Assembly: GCA_910578835.1 (NCBI GenBank)
Contig: CAJTSK010000027.1
Span: forward strand, 1 to 35,158
DNA from: an uncultured Muribaculum sp.
Lineage (GTDB): Bacteria > Bacteroidota > Bacteroidia > Bacteroidales > Muribaculaceae
Direction: 5' to 3'
Length of the DNA: 35,158 bases
Shown here: piece after piece, positions 23,740-31,849 of the stretch
Layout: each line of letters begins with the position of its first letter
Position numbering within the stretch: position 1 is the first letter of the stretch
Program-made: the position numbers and the translations under genes
Notes under the pieces: generated by a model
The model's input: only the letters and a program-made list of their open reading frames with translations
What the model was told of the DNA's origin: nothing
Database searches by the model: none

Positions 23740-23900
23740 TGTAGCCGGGGGTTGAGCGCAGCGATACCCCCGGACAGCGTGGTGCAAGCAGAGGTTTCCG
23801 ACAGGAATCTTCATGGAGCGCGAGTGATGATTCCCTAAAGGGAAACGTTGATTATTCACACAGATTCCGTGGGTATCGCTGCGCTCAACCCACGGCTACA
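23740..23900. repeat. MITE/BIME-like element, copy 3 (161 bp)
   Basis: A left arm TGTAGCC...CCCCCGG (23740-23773), a 93-bp core and a right arm CCGTGGG...GGCTACA (23867-23900). The left arm is a perfect 34-bp inverted repeat of the right arm of copy 2 (23589-23622). Each arm can fold alone. The core contains GTTTCCGACAGGAATC and GATTCCCTAAAGGGAAAC, which are largely complementary, so the whole element can fold end to end. No frame of useful length or target-site duplication is seen. Confidence 0.85.
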
Positions 23901-24032
23901 TAAGGATTTTTCCCTGCGGGAAACAGCGCACCAACGTTTTTTTAACATACATGCCGGAGTAAAATATTGAGACCGTTAACGGAATGGTGGGTCAGACGCA
24001 ATACCGGGTTGCCCGACAGGGCATCGTCATTG

Positions 24033-24193
24033 TGTAGCCGGGGGTTGAACGCAGTGATACCCCCGGACAGCATGGCGCAAGCCGAGGTTTCCGACAGGAA
24101 TCTTCATGAAGCGCGATTGATGATTCCCTAAAGGGAAACGTTGATTATACACACAGATTCCGGGGGTATCGCTGCGCTCAACACCCGGCTACA
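24033..24193. repeat. MITE/BIME-like element, copy 4 (161 bp)
   Basis: A left arm (24033-24066), a 93-bp core and a right arm (24160-24193), the same layout as copy 3. The arms carry a few substitutions; the right arm has CACCCGG, giving one stem mismatch. With copies 2 and 3 it forms a tandem series with periods of about 278 and 293 bp, each copy joined by a 117-132-bp linker that starts with the hairpin TTTTCCCTGCGGGAAA or a shortened form. The 300-plus-bp stretch between xylE and tamL holds only repeats. Confidence 0.85.
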
Positions 24194-24494
24194 CAGGGAT
24201 TTTTCCCTGCGGGAAAACACCGCACCAGACGTAGCATTCACCATGAAATGGCTGATGAATCTCGTGGCGCTTCACGGCTACACAGGGATTTTTCCCTGCG
24301 GGAAAACAGCGCACCATGGATAGCATTCGCCATGAAATGGACGATGAATCTCGTGGCGCTTCACGGCTACACAGGGATTTTTCCCTGCGGGAAAACAGCG
24401 CACCATGGATAGCATTCGCCATGAAATGGACGATGAATCTCGTGGCGCTTCACGGCTACACAGGGATTTTTCCCTGCGGGAAAACAGCGCACCA
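24189..24494. repeat. 89-bp tandem repeat, three full copies plus a part
   Basis: CTACACAGGGATTTTTCCCT starts at 24189, 24278, 24367 and 24456, a strict 89-bp period. The second and third copies are identical over their whole length; the fourth stops after about 39 bp. Each unit carries the alternative hairpins CAGGG/CCCTG and TTTTCCC-TGC-GGGAAAA. The period is not a multiple of three, so no repeat protein is encoded. The remaining stretch to 24601 shows nothing further. Confidence 0.9.
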
Positions 24495-24601
24495 CCATGA
24501 AGCGGCTGATGGACCACGTGGACTCACTCCAAATTATACGGTCGCTTTTGACCCTATGCCACTCTGTATCCCGGATGAAAACGAATTGCGGGGCAGAAGG
24601 G

Positions 24602-26926
24602 TCAGAAGGGGTAGCCGATAGCGAGGTGGAAAGCGAGCGAGTTTTTGAATGAAGTCATGTTGTAGTAACCGCGCTTGCCGGTGTCATAGGGAGCATGTAT
24701 ACCTACACCGAGGTCGCCTCGAACCACAAGCATACCTATGTCGACACGCAATCCTGCACCTGTGCCAACTGCAAGATCTTTGAAAAAGTTTTTGCCTTCC
24801 AACTTGCCACCGGGTCGGGAAGGGTCATCTTTCAGCAACCACACATTTCCGGAGTCAAGGAACACGGCTCCGTGGAGCGGACCGTAAATGCGGAAACGGT
24901 ATTCGACATTAAACTCAAACTTAAATGTACCGGTCTCGTCAAAATTATTGGAGCCTGCACCCTCGGGATGATAGCTTCCCGGACCGATACTGCGCACAGT
25001 GAAAGCGCGCACAGAGTTGGCGCCTCCGATGTAGAACTGCTCGCTGTAGGGCACTTCCGAGGCATTTCCGTAGGCGTGAGCCACACCGCCGTATATACGG
25101 GTGACAAGCCAGTTTTCAGAATGAAAGCGGCGCGAATACACGACCTGCGCCGTAGCCTTTACAAATTGCGAGAACGGCATACCGAAAAGCTTTTTCTCTC
25201 CCTTCACGCCACAGGCACGCCACAGCGCCCAGCACACATTGCCCGCCTCCTGCACTGACGCCTGGATATTAATCTGGTTATTGCGGTTGATGCGGCGGTC
25301 ATAAATCATCGACCACGCCATCTGCGGGATAAACTGGTTACGGAAACTCAACCCCACCGCCGGATTAGCCCCGATGATTGAGTCAAACGCAGCCGTAGTG
25401 CGCATCATCTTAGTATAGGTAAGCTTCAGCGGAGTGTAAGTATAGGTAAAATATTTCCTGAGCTGCCAGTCGTAGTTCATCGACGCGCTGAACTGCGCCA
25501 TGTTGAAGTAGTGGGGACGGTTAAGCAGGTCGGCATTCAGCGAGAATCGTGTCCAGTTGAGATTTCGCCGTGACAGCCTTATAAATCGCGGGGCAAGCAC
25601 TCTCGGGAATGCGAGCGACCCGTTAAGACCCACTTCATAGCTGTTGAACACCGAACTGCGGTCGTGGCCGGTCTGCCATTCATATGAGCCGGTCAGAGCC
25701 ACACGCAGCTGCTCGCCTCCGCCAAACACATTACGGTTAGTCACCGCCACAGTAAGACCCGGACCCAGATAACTATTGGATTTCGACGACACGTTAGCCT
25801 CGATGCTCGCCTCGTAAGGAGCGTCAAATGTACACTCTACCATAACGTTGAGCCTTGGCTCAGCCGATGTGGTGTCGGGCATCGCCTGGATATTGATATA
25901 GTTGAATATGCCGAGACGCGACAGATAGGTCTGCGTGCGGTTCATGTCGCGGACAGAGAAATATTTGTTTTTGCGGAAGGTGACACACTCCGGAATAATC
26001 GCGGTGCGCAACTTCGAGGGCTTCATCTGCACTACGGTGGCTCGCGGAGTCTCTATAGTGTCGGGAGTGCCGCCCCCTTGATTACGGTTGATATAGACGG
26101 TGATGTCGCCGGTGCGGTAGCGCTGAATCGCAAACTTAGGCACATTGCGCGCAATTGCGAGGCGCAATGCTATGCGCTCCCGCGTAAGGGTGCTGTCGGC
26201 AAGATACTCGATATATTCCGGCAAGAAAAAGTAATAGCCGAGATTGCGAAGAGAGTTGGCAATACGTGTGCGTGCCGCGCTCAAAGAGTCGGTCGAATAC
26301 CGTTCGCCCTTGCGCAGATAGTTGTTAAACCGGGCGATAGAGTCAATCTTGTGATAAAGATGACAGGTGTCGGGCAGATATTCTATCGAGTCAAGGAGAT
26401 AAGCCGGACCGGTCTCAATGGTATAGGCGATTTTTGCCTTTTTGGGATTTTTCTTGCTGTAGACAAGCTCATATGACGCCTTGTTGCGAAAATATCCGGA
26501 ATTACTCAACTCATTTTCAATCATTTTAGTGCGCAGTTGCGGACGCACGTCACTTATCAGCACCGGTTCCTGAACCAACTTTTCGTAGAGCCAGTGTTTT
26601 AACCCCTTTTCGGGATTACTCATGTGATTGTAGGTCCACAGCCCTATGGGAATCCACTGGAAGGTCATGCCCATCACCTTCAGCCCGTTGGGATCTACTT
26701 TCACCGCCGTATTTATCTTGTCGTCGACCCCTTCCGGCACTTTTTCGCCTGCCGCAGGAGTCACGGTCACTTTTTTAACACCGGTATAAAGCACATCATC
26801 CTTGCCAAGCCGGCTTGTCGTAGAGCATGAAGTCACCGCAAGAAACAAAACGGCAGCTACCAGTGGCATGAAGCCATATCGCGAAAAAATATCATTCAGT
26901 CTTGCCATCATCTTTTTTCTCGTCAT
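24602..26926 (-). CDS. tamL: TamL: BamA/TamA-family outer-membrane lipoprotein
   Basis: An outer-membrane barrel of the Omp85 family, expected to work with TamB in envelope biogenesis. The 774 residues start with a lipoprotein signal (hydrophobic PLVAAVLFLAVTS then C34), which distinguishes the Bacteroidota TamL type from TamA. POTRA-like repeats span about 45-320. The C-terminal barrel (about 380-774) has the YIGGANSVRAFTVRSIGPG segment of Omp85 strand and loop 6 and ends in LAFHLAIGYPF. The first ATG (26926) lies 35 bp inside tamB. ATGs at 26911 and 26908 follow a purine-rich stretch and are equally possible; all keep the lipoprotein signal. It is downstream of tamB, so the pair is translationally coupled. 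Confidence 0.92.
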   Translation of the reverse strand: MTRKKMMARLNDIFSRYGFMPLVAAVLFLAVTSCSTTSRLGKDDVLYTGVKKVTVTPAAGEKVPEGVDDKINTAVKVDPNGLKVMGMTFQWIPIGLWTYNHMSNPEKGLKHWLYEKLVQEPVLISDVRPQLRTKMIENELSNSGYFRNKASYELVYSKKNPKKAKIAYTIETGPAYLLDSIEYLPDTCHLYHKIDSIARFNNYLRKGERYSTDSLSAARTRIANSLRNLGYYFFLPEYIEYLADSTLTRERIALRLAIARNVPKFAIQRYRTGDITVYINRNQGGGTPDTIETPRATVVQMKPSKLRTAIIPECVTFRKNKYFSVRDMNRTQTYLSRLGIFNYINIQAMPDTTSAEPRLNVMVECTFDAPYEASIEANVSSKSNSYLGPGLTVAVTNRNVFGGGEQLRVALTGSYEWQTGHDRSSVFNSYEVGLNGSLAFPRVLAPRFIRLSRRNLNWTRFSLNADLLNRPHYFNMAQFSASMNYDWQLRKYFTYTYTPLKLTYTKMMRTTAAFDSIIGANPAVGLSFRNQFIPQMAWSMIYDRRINRNNQINIQASVQEAGNVCWALWRACGVKGEKKLFGMPFSQFVKATAQVVYSRRFHSENWLVTRIYGGVAHAYGNASEVPYSEQFYIGGANSVRAFTVRSIGPGSYHPEGAGSNNFDETGTFKFEFNVEYRFRIYGPLHGAVFLDSGNVWLLKDDPSRPGGKLEGKNFFKDLAVGTGAGLRVDIGMLVVRGDLGVGIHAPYDTGKRGYYNMTSFKNSLAFHLAIGYPF

Positions 26927-29900
26927 TAGAAGAATTATTGACTACCGGGAGCGCCATCTCCGCAGAGGGCTGGCGACGCCGGAATCGGAACATGTCGCGT
27001 AGCGACGCAAGCTTGCGACGGTAGACAAATCCGACACCCGTCTGGATTACCTCGCCTTCAAGTATGCTCTCATATCCCACATGGCGGAAAAGCCTTACAT
27101 ACATCGAGCCGCTACGGTTAAGCATGTATTCAAACGATATATCGTTGATAAGATTCTGGGAGAAATTCTCATCCATATTGGCATCGGTAGAGTAATTGCC
27201 ACCCACCACAATCTTGAAGCGGTCGTTGAAGAGCGACTTGCTCACCTTATAGCTGTAGCTCGTAGTAGTGGAGGTCGCGCCGTCAGAGGTGCGGTCATAC
27301 TGGTCAATTCCGAAGCTAATATCCACACCCTTTATCGTGTTTGCCGCCCACGAGTTGAGACGCGAGGTAAGGAACGAGAAGAGCGGGTTGCCTCCGAGAT
27401 TAGCCGACGCTTTTGTGCCGGGACCTGTATACATGTTGTAGAGAAGCAGGTTCATAGCCTGGTTGGCGCGCTGCTCCGGACTCATCGTCTCCAGCTCATT
27501 CTGTACGGTGAGGTCATCGTTGGTCGACAGGTCAAACCCTACATCCATGTTGTTAAGCGTGCCGGTAACATTCAGCGCCACTATGAAGTTGACAAGTCGC
27601 GAGTCCTGACCGCTCTCGGTGACATTAGCCTTCATCGTGTCATGGGCGTGCAGATTGAGTATAGGGTTCATCATGTCGCCGTTAAACGCCACGTAGCTGC
27701 CGCTCTCGAAATTGAATAGTTTCTGCGACATAAGCGGCGGCGTATAGCGCACAAAACCGTTGTCGATGTTAAAGCGGCCCGTAAGTCGCATGTCGCTGAA
27801 AGGCGACATCGTGAAATTAAGGTTTGCCGTGCCTTGAATCTGCGCCTTATCCTGACCGTTGGATGAGATGTCGACATTGATTGTGGTGCCCTGCGACACA
27901 ATCAGCTGGGCATCAAGCATCATCGCCATACCGGAATCGGCAACCGTATCGGCAAGAGCCACGGCAGCCGTATCGGAGAACTGCACGAATTTCACCATGT
28001 CATCGTCGGTAGCCCCGAGACCGCTGAGATTATCGGTCACTGTACTCACCACATAAGTGACATTGCTGCCCTCAAGCAGGTCAAGACGTGCATTGACGCG
28101 CATAAAGTCAAGGTTGCCTTTCACCGCGCCGTCAAGGTCAATATAAGCCTTTCCATAGACATCGGCACCTTTGCCTTTCTTCGAGTCGACTATCATCATA
28201 TTGCGAGCCTTCATCGACAGGTCAATGGCAGGCGATATGAAATTTTTCATATCCACCAAACCGTTAATATATAGCGGATTGTCATTTTTCGCAGCTATAG
28301 TGTAGTTGTCAAATGTCACCACATTGCTGTCGACGGGTATCTTGTTTTCAGAGAAGCGGAACGCCGTGCCTATCATGTCGACCATCACGGAAGCCGAGTC
28401 AAAGTCAAGGTATCCGTTGAATGTCGGCGAGGCAAGTGTGCCGGTAATGTCCATCTCTCCGTTGAGCATGCCGCTCAGGCTTGCCACGCCGGGGGGCAGG
28501 AACGGATTGACTATGCGCAGCGGGAAATGTATCATCGAGAAGTCGAGCATAAACGGATTAGCCGCAGTGCTGTCGTTGAGCGTACCCTCTGCAGTAATCA
28601 CCTTAAGGCTGTCGACCATAAGCGAAGTGCTGGCGTTGATAACACCCGAAGCATCGGTCATAAGCCCGACATCAAAGAGGAACGAACCTACACGCTCTCC
28701 CCCATAGAAAAGGTCGTCGAGCGACACATTTCCATTGCCGGTAAGCGACTTTTCCTCGGCATTCCAGCCAAGACGGATATCGGCTCCTGCCACACCCTCC
28801 ACAGGGGGTGCAAAGGGTGACAGAGAAAGCCAGTCGGCAAGCTGTATGCCGGAGGCATTGACCACGATATCCTCCTGCTCCTCGACATCACCATCGGCAT
28901 GCTCGGTATATATCTTCAGATGGCTGTCGCCATTGGCAAGATTCAGGTTGGCATCAATATGTTTTTTCAACAGGTTGACACTTATGATATTGTCGGGGTT
29001 GATACTCCATGTCTTGTATCCGATTACAGGCTTAAGCGGTGTCATACGCATGGTAATCACCGAGTCGGCGGCTGCAAGGTTTATACCGAGCTTAAATCCG
29101 GTCTCATTCTTTATATTGGATTGGTTGACAAATACCGACAGGTTTTCGTCAGCTATAAATCCCGATGCGTTGACATGGGCAAAATCGTCAAATGTGCCCG
29201 GGCGATTGTTCATTGATGCACGGTACACAAGATATTTGCCATGCTGAAACGCGTTAATGTTGACGGTATCTATGCGTGTATCGCCGACAGCTATGCCGTA
29301 AGCGTAGCCGGTAAGGTGCATCAGGGAGTCGTTACGGAAGTTAAGACTCAAAGTGTTAAAGGAGGTCTTTGAGGGTTCAAGCAGGCCGGAGAGTATGCTC
29401 TTGCGCCCCGACCGGAGGTCGAGTACAAAAGGAGGCAGCGCCCGCTGTATTGAATCGACATCTATGCGCTTAGCCGCGATATTGCGGTCGAGAATCGCAA
29501 GGGTCGAGGTAAGGCGTGTCGTGAATGAATCAAGCGGACATCCGGCTACAAGTATGGTGTTAAGCGACTCATTCTGTAGCTTTACCGTCATAGTGGAGTC
29601 GTTGGAGGCAAGCGACGCGTCAAGTTCCGGTGTCGCAAGGCTCATGTCGGGCATATCCCACACAAGATCGGTCACCTTCACATCAGCATCGATGATATTT
29701 TGCTTCGGCACCATCCTTCCTGAACCGGCTATAGAGAATGAGCCTTTAGACATCGTGGGCGACATTTTCAGCCCGAGCAGGTCAAGATTGCGCACATCGC
29801 CCTCAAACTGCGCCTCATAAGCGTCGGCCGAAATAGCTCCGGTCAACGACAGATCAAAATTGGCGTCATGATTCATCGACATCACCCCGGCATCGACCTT

Positions 29901-31721
29901 TCCGCTGTCAAGCTCTGCCCACGCACGCAGGTCGGAGTACACTCTCTTCTGATATTCGACAGCCGTCACATCTATTTTCGCATCAATGGAGGTGCGCGGC
30001 GACATCGGGTTGTAGCCCCTGCCCTTCACTGCCGCCGACGCCGACACATTGCCCACTCCGAGCGAGGGCATAATCGAGGCAACCGGAAAATCCTGCATAT
30101 CCACGTCAAGATCGTAGCTTTCAACGCGGCCGTTCCATGCCGCGTCAAGAAGCACTGCGCCTCCGCCTGTGTAGGCGTCAAGATTTCCCTTTATAGCGCC
30201 ACGGTTCATGTCGACGCGTCCGGCAAGCTTTATCGGGGGGATATTAATCTGCCTGACGAGTTTCGCCTCAAGCACCGTTGGCTTTATGAAGTTGACATTA
30301 TTGAGCTGACCCTCGATGTCAATCTTACCGCCAAGCCTGTCGGGATTCATCATCTCGCTGACATTGCCGCGCATCTCCACATTCATGTAGCCAGGCAGCG
30401 AAGCCGAGAGCAGGTCGATGGAAAGCTCCGACACTGTGCCGTCTACATCAGCCTCAAGCTTCATGTCGTTGTATCGCGGCACCGTCTTCAACATCGGTGC
30501 CATAGCGGGCATAGCCATTTCAAGGTCGGGGAGCCCGATTTTAGCCAACGCCTTAAGACGCAGAGGCAGAGCCGGGTCAGATGCAAAGTCGCCCATGCCC
30601 ATCATGGCATTGAAGTTGACCTGCGAGAAAAGAGTCGTTATCTCAAACTGCTCCGCCTTCATCGCGACGCTGTCCATCGAGAAGCGCCCCGAGGCATCAA
30701 GGGTGACACCACATCGCTCCTTGGCGGCAAGACGGCGCAACGGCACATCTATGCACACCCCCTTGTTGTAAAACGAGTCGACACGTATATCTACATCATT
30801 AACCTGAAGATAACTCATGTCAAGACCGGGCTGAGGCACAGCGCCACGCATAGCGTAGACAGCCTGCCTGCCGGTAAGACTCACCGAGTCGCCGGTGATT
30901 ACCCACATCTCACTGTCGGGAGTCGCCACGGTATCGGCACGCGCCACAAGCGCGCTGTCGACAGGATGCTCTTTCAGCCACTCCGCCGAAGGGGTAAGAT
31001 AGGTTCCGGTCACAGAGTCGACACAGAGCGAGGCGGCATGAATGCGCTTCGTGCCCATGTCGACAAGTCCGTCGCGCAACACCGCCGAAGGCACATTGAC
31101 CCCAAGCGAATCAATCACAGGCAACATAGCCATGCGGTAGTTTATGTCATGGAGCTCTATAAGCCCCGCCTTTATGACAAGCGCCATCGACGCGGCGGTG
31201 TCGGGAGGAGTGGCTGTGGTGTCGTTACCGTTGAAGAGCAGGGTTACATCTCCTCCGTCAAGACGCGCCTTGCTGACATCGATACGCTGACGCTTCAAGT
31301 CATAGTCAGAGGGATTGAGCTTGAATTTTTTCACATCAGCCACCAGATACATCTGCGAGTCGGGAGTGCCGAGCTGATAGCGCACGTCACTCAGCTCACC
31401 GGAGGCATGTATGTCAAGTTTCAGCAGCTGCATCAAGCCTACATCAAGCGACACATCGCCGGCACGGAGCATGGTGTCGCCCTGTGCCTCCACTACCGTA
31501 ACGCCTCCGAGATTCACTTTCAACGGCCATTTAAGCCTGAAACGGTCGACCTCGACAGTCATTCCGGTTGATTTTGCCACTTCTTTCAAGGCAATATCTT
31601 TTACAAAGTCCTGCACAAATGGCACATAAAGCAACGCGGGTATCAATAGTATCACTATCAATAACCACATCAGCGCTTTAAGCACACGACGGATGAATTT
31701 ATTCTTTATAAGGTGTCCCAC
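26892..31721 (-). CDS. tamB: TamB: translocation and assembly module protein (DUF490, AsmA-like)
   Basis: A large periplasm-spanning protein anchored in the inner membrane, thought to bridge to the outer membrane and carry lipids or help barrel insertion. The 1609 residues begin with a basic stretch and one membrane segment (about 12-32; ALMWLLIVILLIPALLYVPF). Next is an AsmA-like start (VAKSTGMTVEVDRFRLKWPL), a very long repetitive beta region, and the C-terminal DUF490 domain (about 1200-1560; GTANLNFTMSPFSDMRLTGRF, then NPLFSFLTSRLNSWAANTIKGVDISFGID). The start codon is GTG (31721), directly after an in-frame TAA, and no ATG precedes the anchor. It is longer than E. coli TamB (1259), as is usual in Bacteroidota. 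The end overlaps tamL. Confidence 0.94.
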   Translation of the reverse strand: MGHLIKNKFIRRVLKALMWLLIVILLIPALLYVPFVQDFVKDIALKEVAKSTGMTVEVDRFRLKWPLKVNLGGVTVVEAQGDTMLRAGDVSLDVGLMQLLKLDIHASGELSDVRYQLGTPDSQMYLVADVKKFKLNPSDYDLKRQRIDVSKARLDGGDVTLLFNGNDTTATPPDTAASMALVIKAGLIELHDINYRMAMLPVIDSLGVNVPSAVLRDGLVDMGTKRIHAASLCVDSVTGTYLTPSAEWLKEHPVDSALVARADTVATPDSEMWVITGDSVSLTGRQAVYAMRGAVPQPGLDMSYLQVNDVDIRVDSFYNKGVCIDVPLRRLAAKERCGVTLDASGRFSMDSVAMKAEQFEITTLFSQVNFNAMMGMGDFASDPALPLRLKALAKIGLPDLEMAMPAMAPMLKTVPRYNDMKLEADVDGTVSELSIDLLSASLPGYMNVEMRGNVSEMMNPDRLGGKIDIEGQLNNVNFIKPTVLEAKLVRQINIPPIKLAGRVDMNRGAIKGNLDAYTGGGAVLLDAAWNGRVESYDLDVDMQDFPVASIMPSLGVGNVSASAAVKGRGYNPMSPRTSIDAKIDVTAVEYQKRVYSDLRAWAELDSGKVDAGVMSMNHDANFDLSLTGAISADAYEAQFEGDVRNLDLLGLKMSPTMSKGSFSIAGSGRMVPKQNIIDADVKVTDLVWDMPDMSLATPELDASLASNDSTMTVKLQNESLNTILVAGCPLDSFTTRLTSTLAILDRNIAAKRIDVDSIQRALPPFVLDLRSGRKSILSGLLEPSKTSFNTLSLNFRNDSLMHLTGYAYGIAVGDTRIDTVNINAFQHGKYLVYRASMNNRPGTFDDFAHVNASGFIADENLSVFVNQSNIKNETGFKLGINLAAADSVITMRMTPLKPVIGYKTWSINPDNIISVNLLKKHIDANLNLANGDSHLKIYTEHADGDVEEQEDIVVNASGIQLADWLSLSPFAPPVEGVAGADIRLGWNAEEKSLTGNGNVSLDDLFYGGERVGSFLFDVGLMTDASGVINASTSLMVDSLKVITAEGTLNDSTAANPFMLDFSMIHFPLRIVNPFLPPGVASLSGMLNGEMDITGTLASPTFNGYLDFDSASVMVDMIGTAFRFSENKIPVDSNVVTFDNYTIAAKNDNPLYINGLVDMKNFISPAIDLSMKARNMMIVDSKKGKGADVYGKAYIDLDGAVKGNLDFMRVNARLDLLEGSNVTYVVSTVTDNLSGLGATDDDMVKFVQFSDTAAVALADTVADSGMAMMLDAQLIVSQGTTINVDISSNGQDKAQIQGTANLNFTMSPFSDMRLTGRFNIDNGFVRYTPPLMSQKLFNFESGSYVAFNGDMMNPILNLHAHDTMKANVTESGQDSRLVNFIVALNVTGTLNNMDVGFDLSTNDDLTVQNELETMSPEQRANQAMNLLLYNMYTGPGTKASANLGGNPLFSFLTSRLNSWAANTIKGVDISFGIDQYDRTSDGATSTTTSYSYKVSKSLFNDRFKIVVGGNYSTDANMDENFSQNLINDISFEYMLNRSGSMYVRLFRHVGYESILEGEVIQTGVGFVYRRKLASLRDMFRFRRRQPSAEMALPVVNNSSNDEKKDDGKTE

Positions 31722-31825
31722 TTAAATAAACAGTTCTTTTAAAAAATATAACATAAAGTTACATCTTTTGTTTTTAACATTAGCTAAACTTGCAAGGATA
31801 ATTTTTTAAATACGCTGTCAAGTAG

Positions 31826-31833
31826 TATCTTTG
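31826..31833 (+). promoter_or_regulatory. Promoter -7 box of lptD
   Basis: TATCTTTG matches TAnnTTTG. TTTT (31803-31806) replaces TTTG at the 19-bp spacing. It lies in the 128-bp AT-rich gap between the divergent tamB and lptD genes. Transcription would start near 31840, leaving a very short leader. A poor TAACTTTA box points toward tamB. Confidence 0.6.
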
Positions 31834-31849
31834 CACAGAATTTATAGGA

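Noticed and set aside
23570..24621. Short frames encoding GIAALN.RLH.DFSLREN-type peptides
   Set aside because: These are translations of the palindromic arm plus hairpin and recur wherever the element occurs. The 89-bp period shifts frame at each unit, and no start context or family supports a gene.
29868..31571. Long plus-strand frame of 567 codons opposite tamB
   Set aside because: It is antisense to the well-supported tamB, is rich in His/Arg as expected from the complement of its codons, and shows no domain.
31741..31800. Minus-strand promoter for tamB (TAACTTTA)
   Set aside because: The last base of the -7 box is wrong and no TTTG stands at the proper distance, so I do not list it as a feature.
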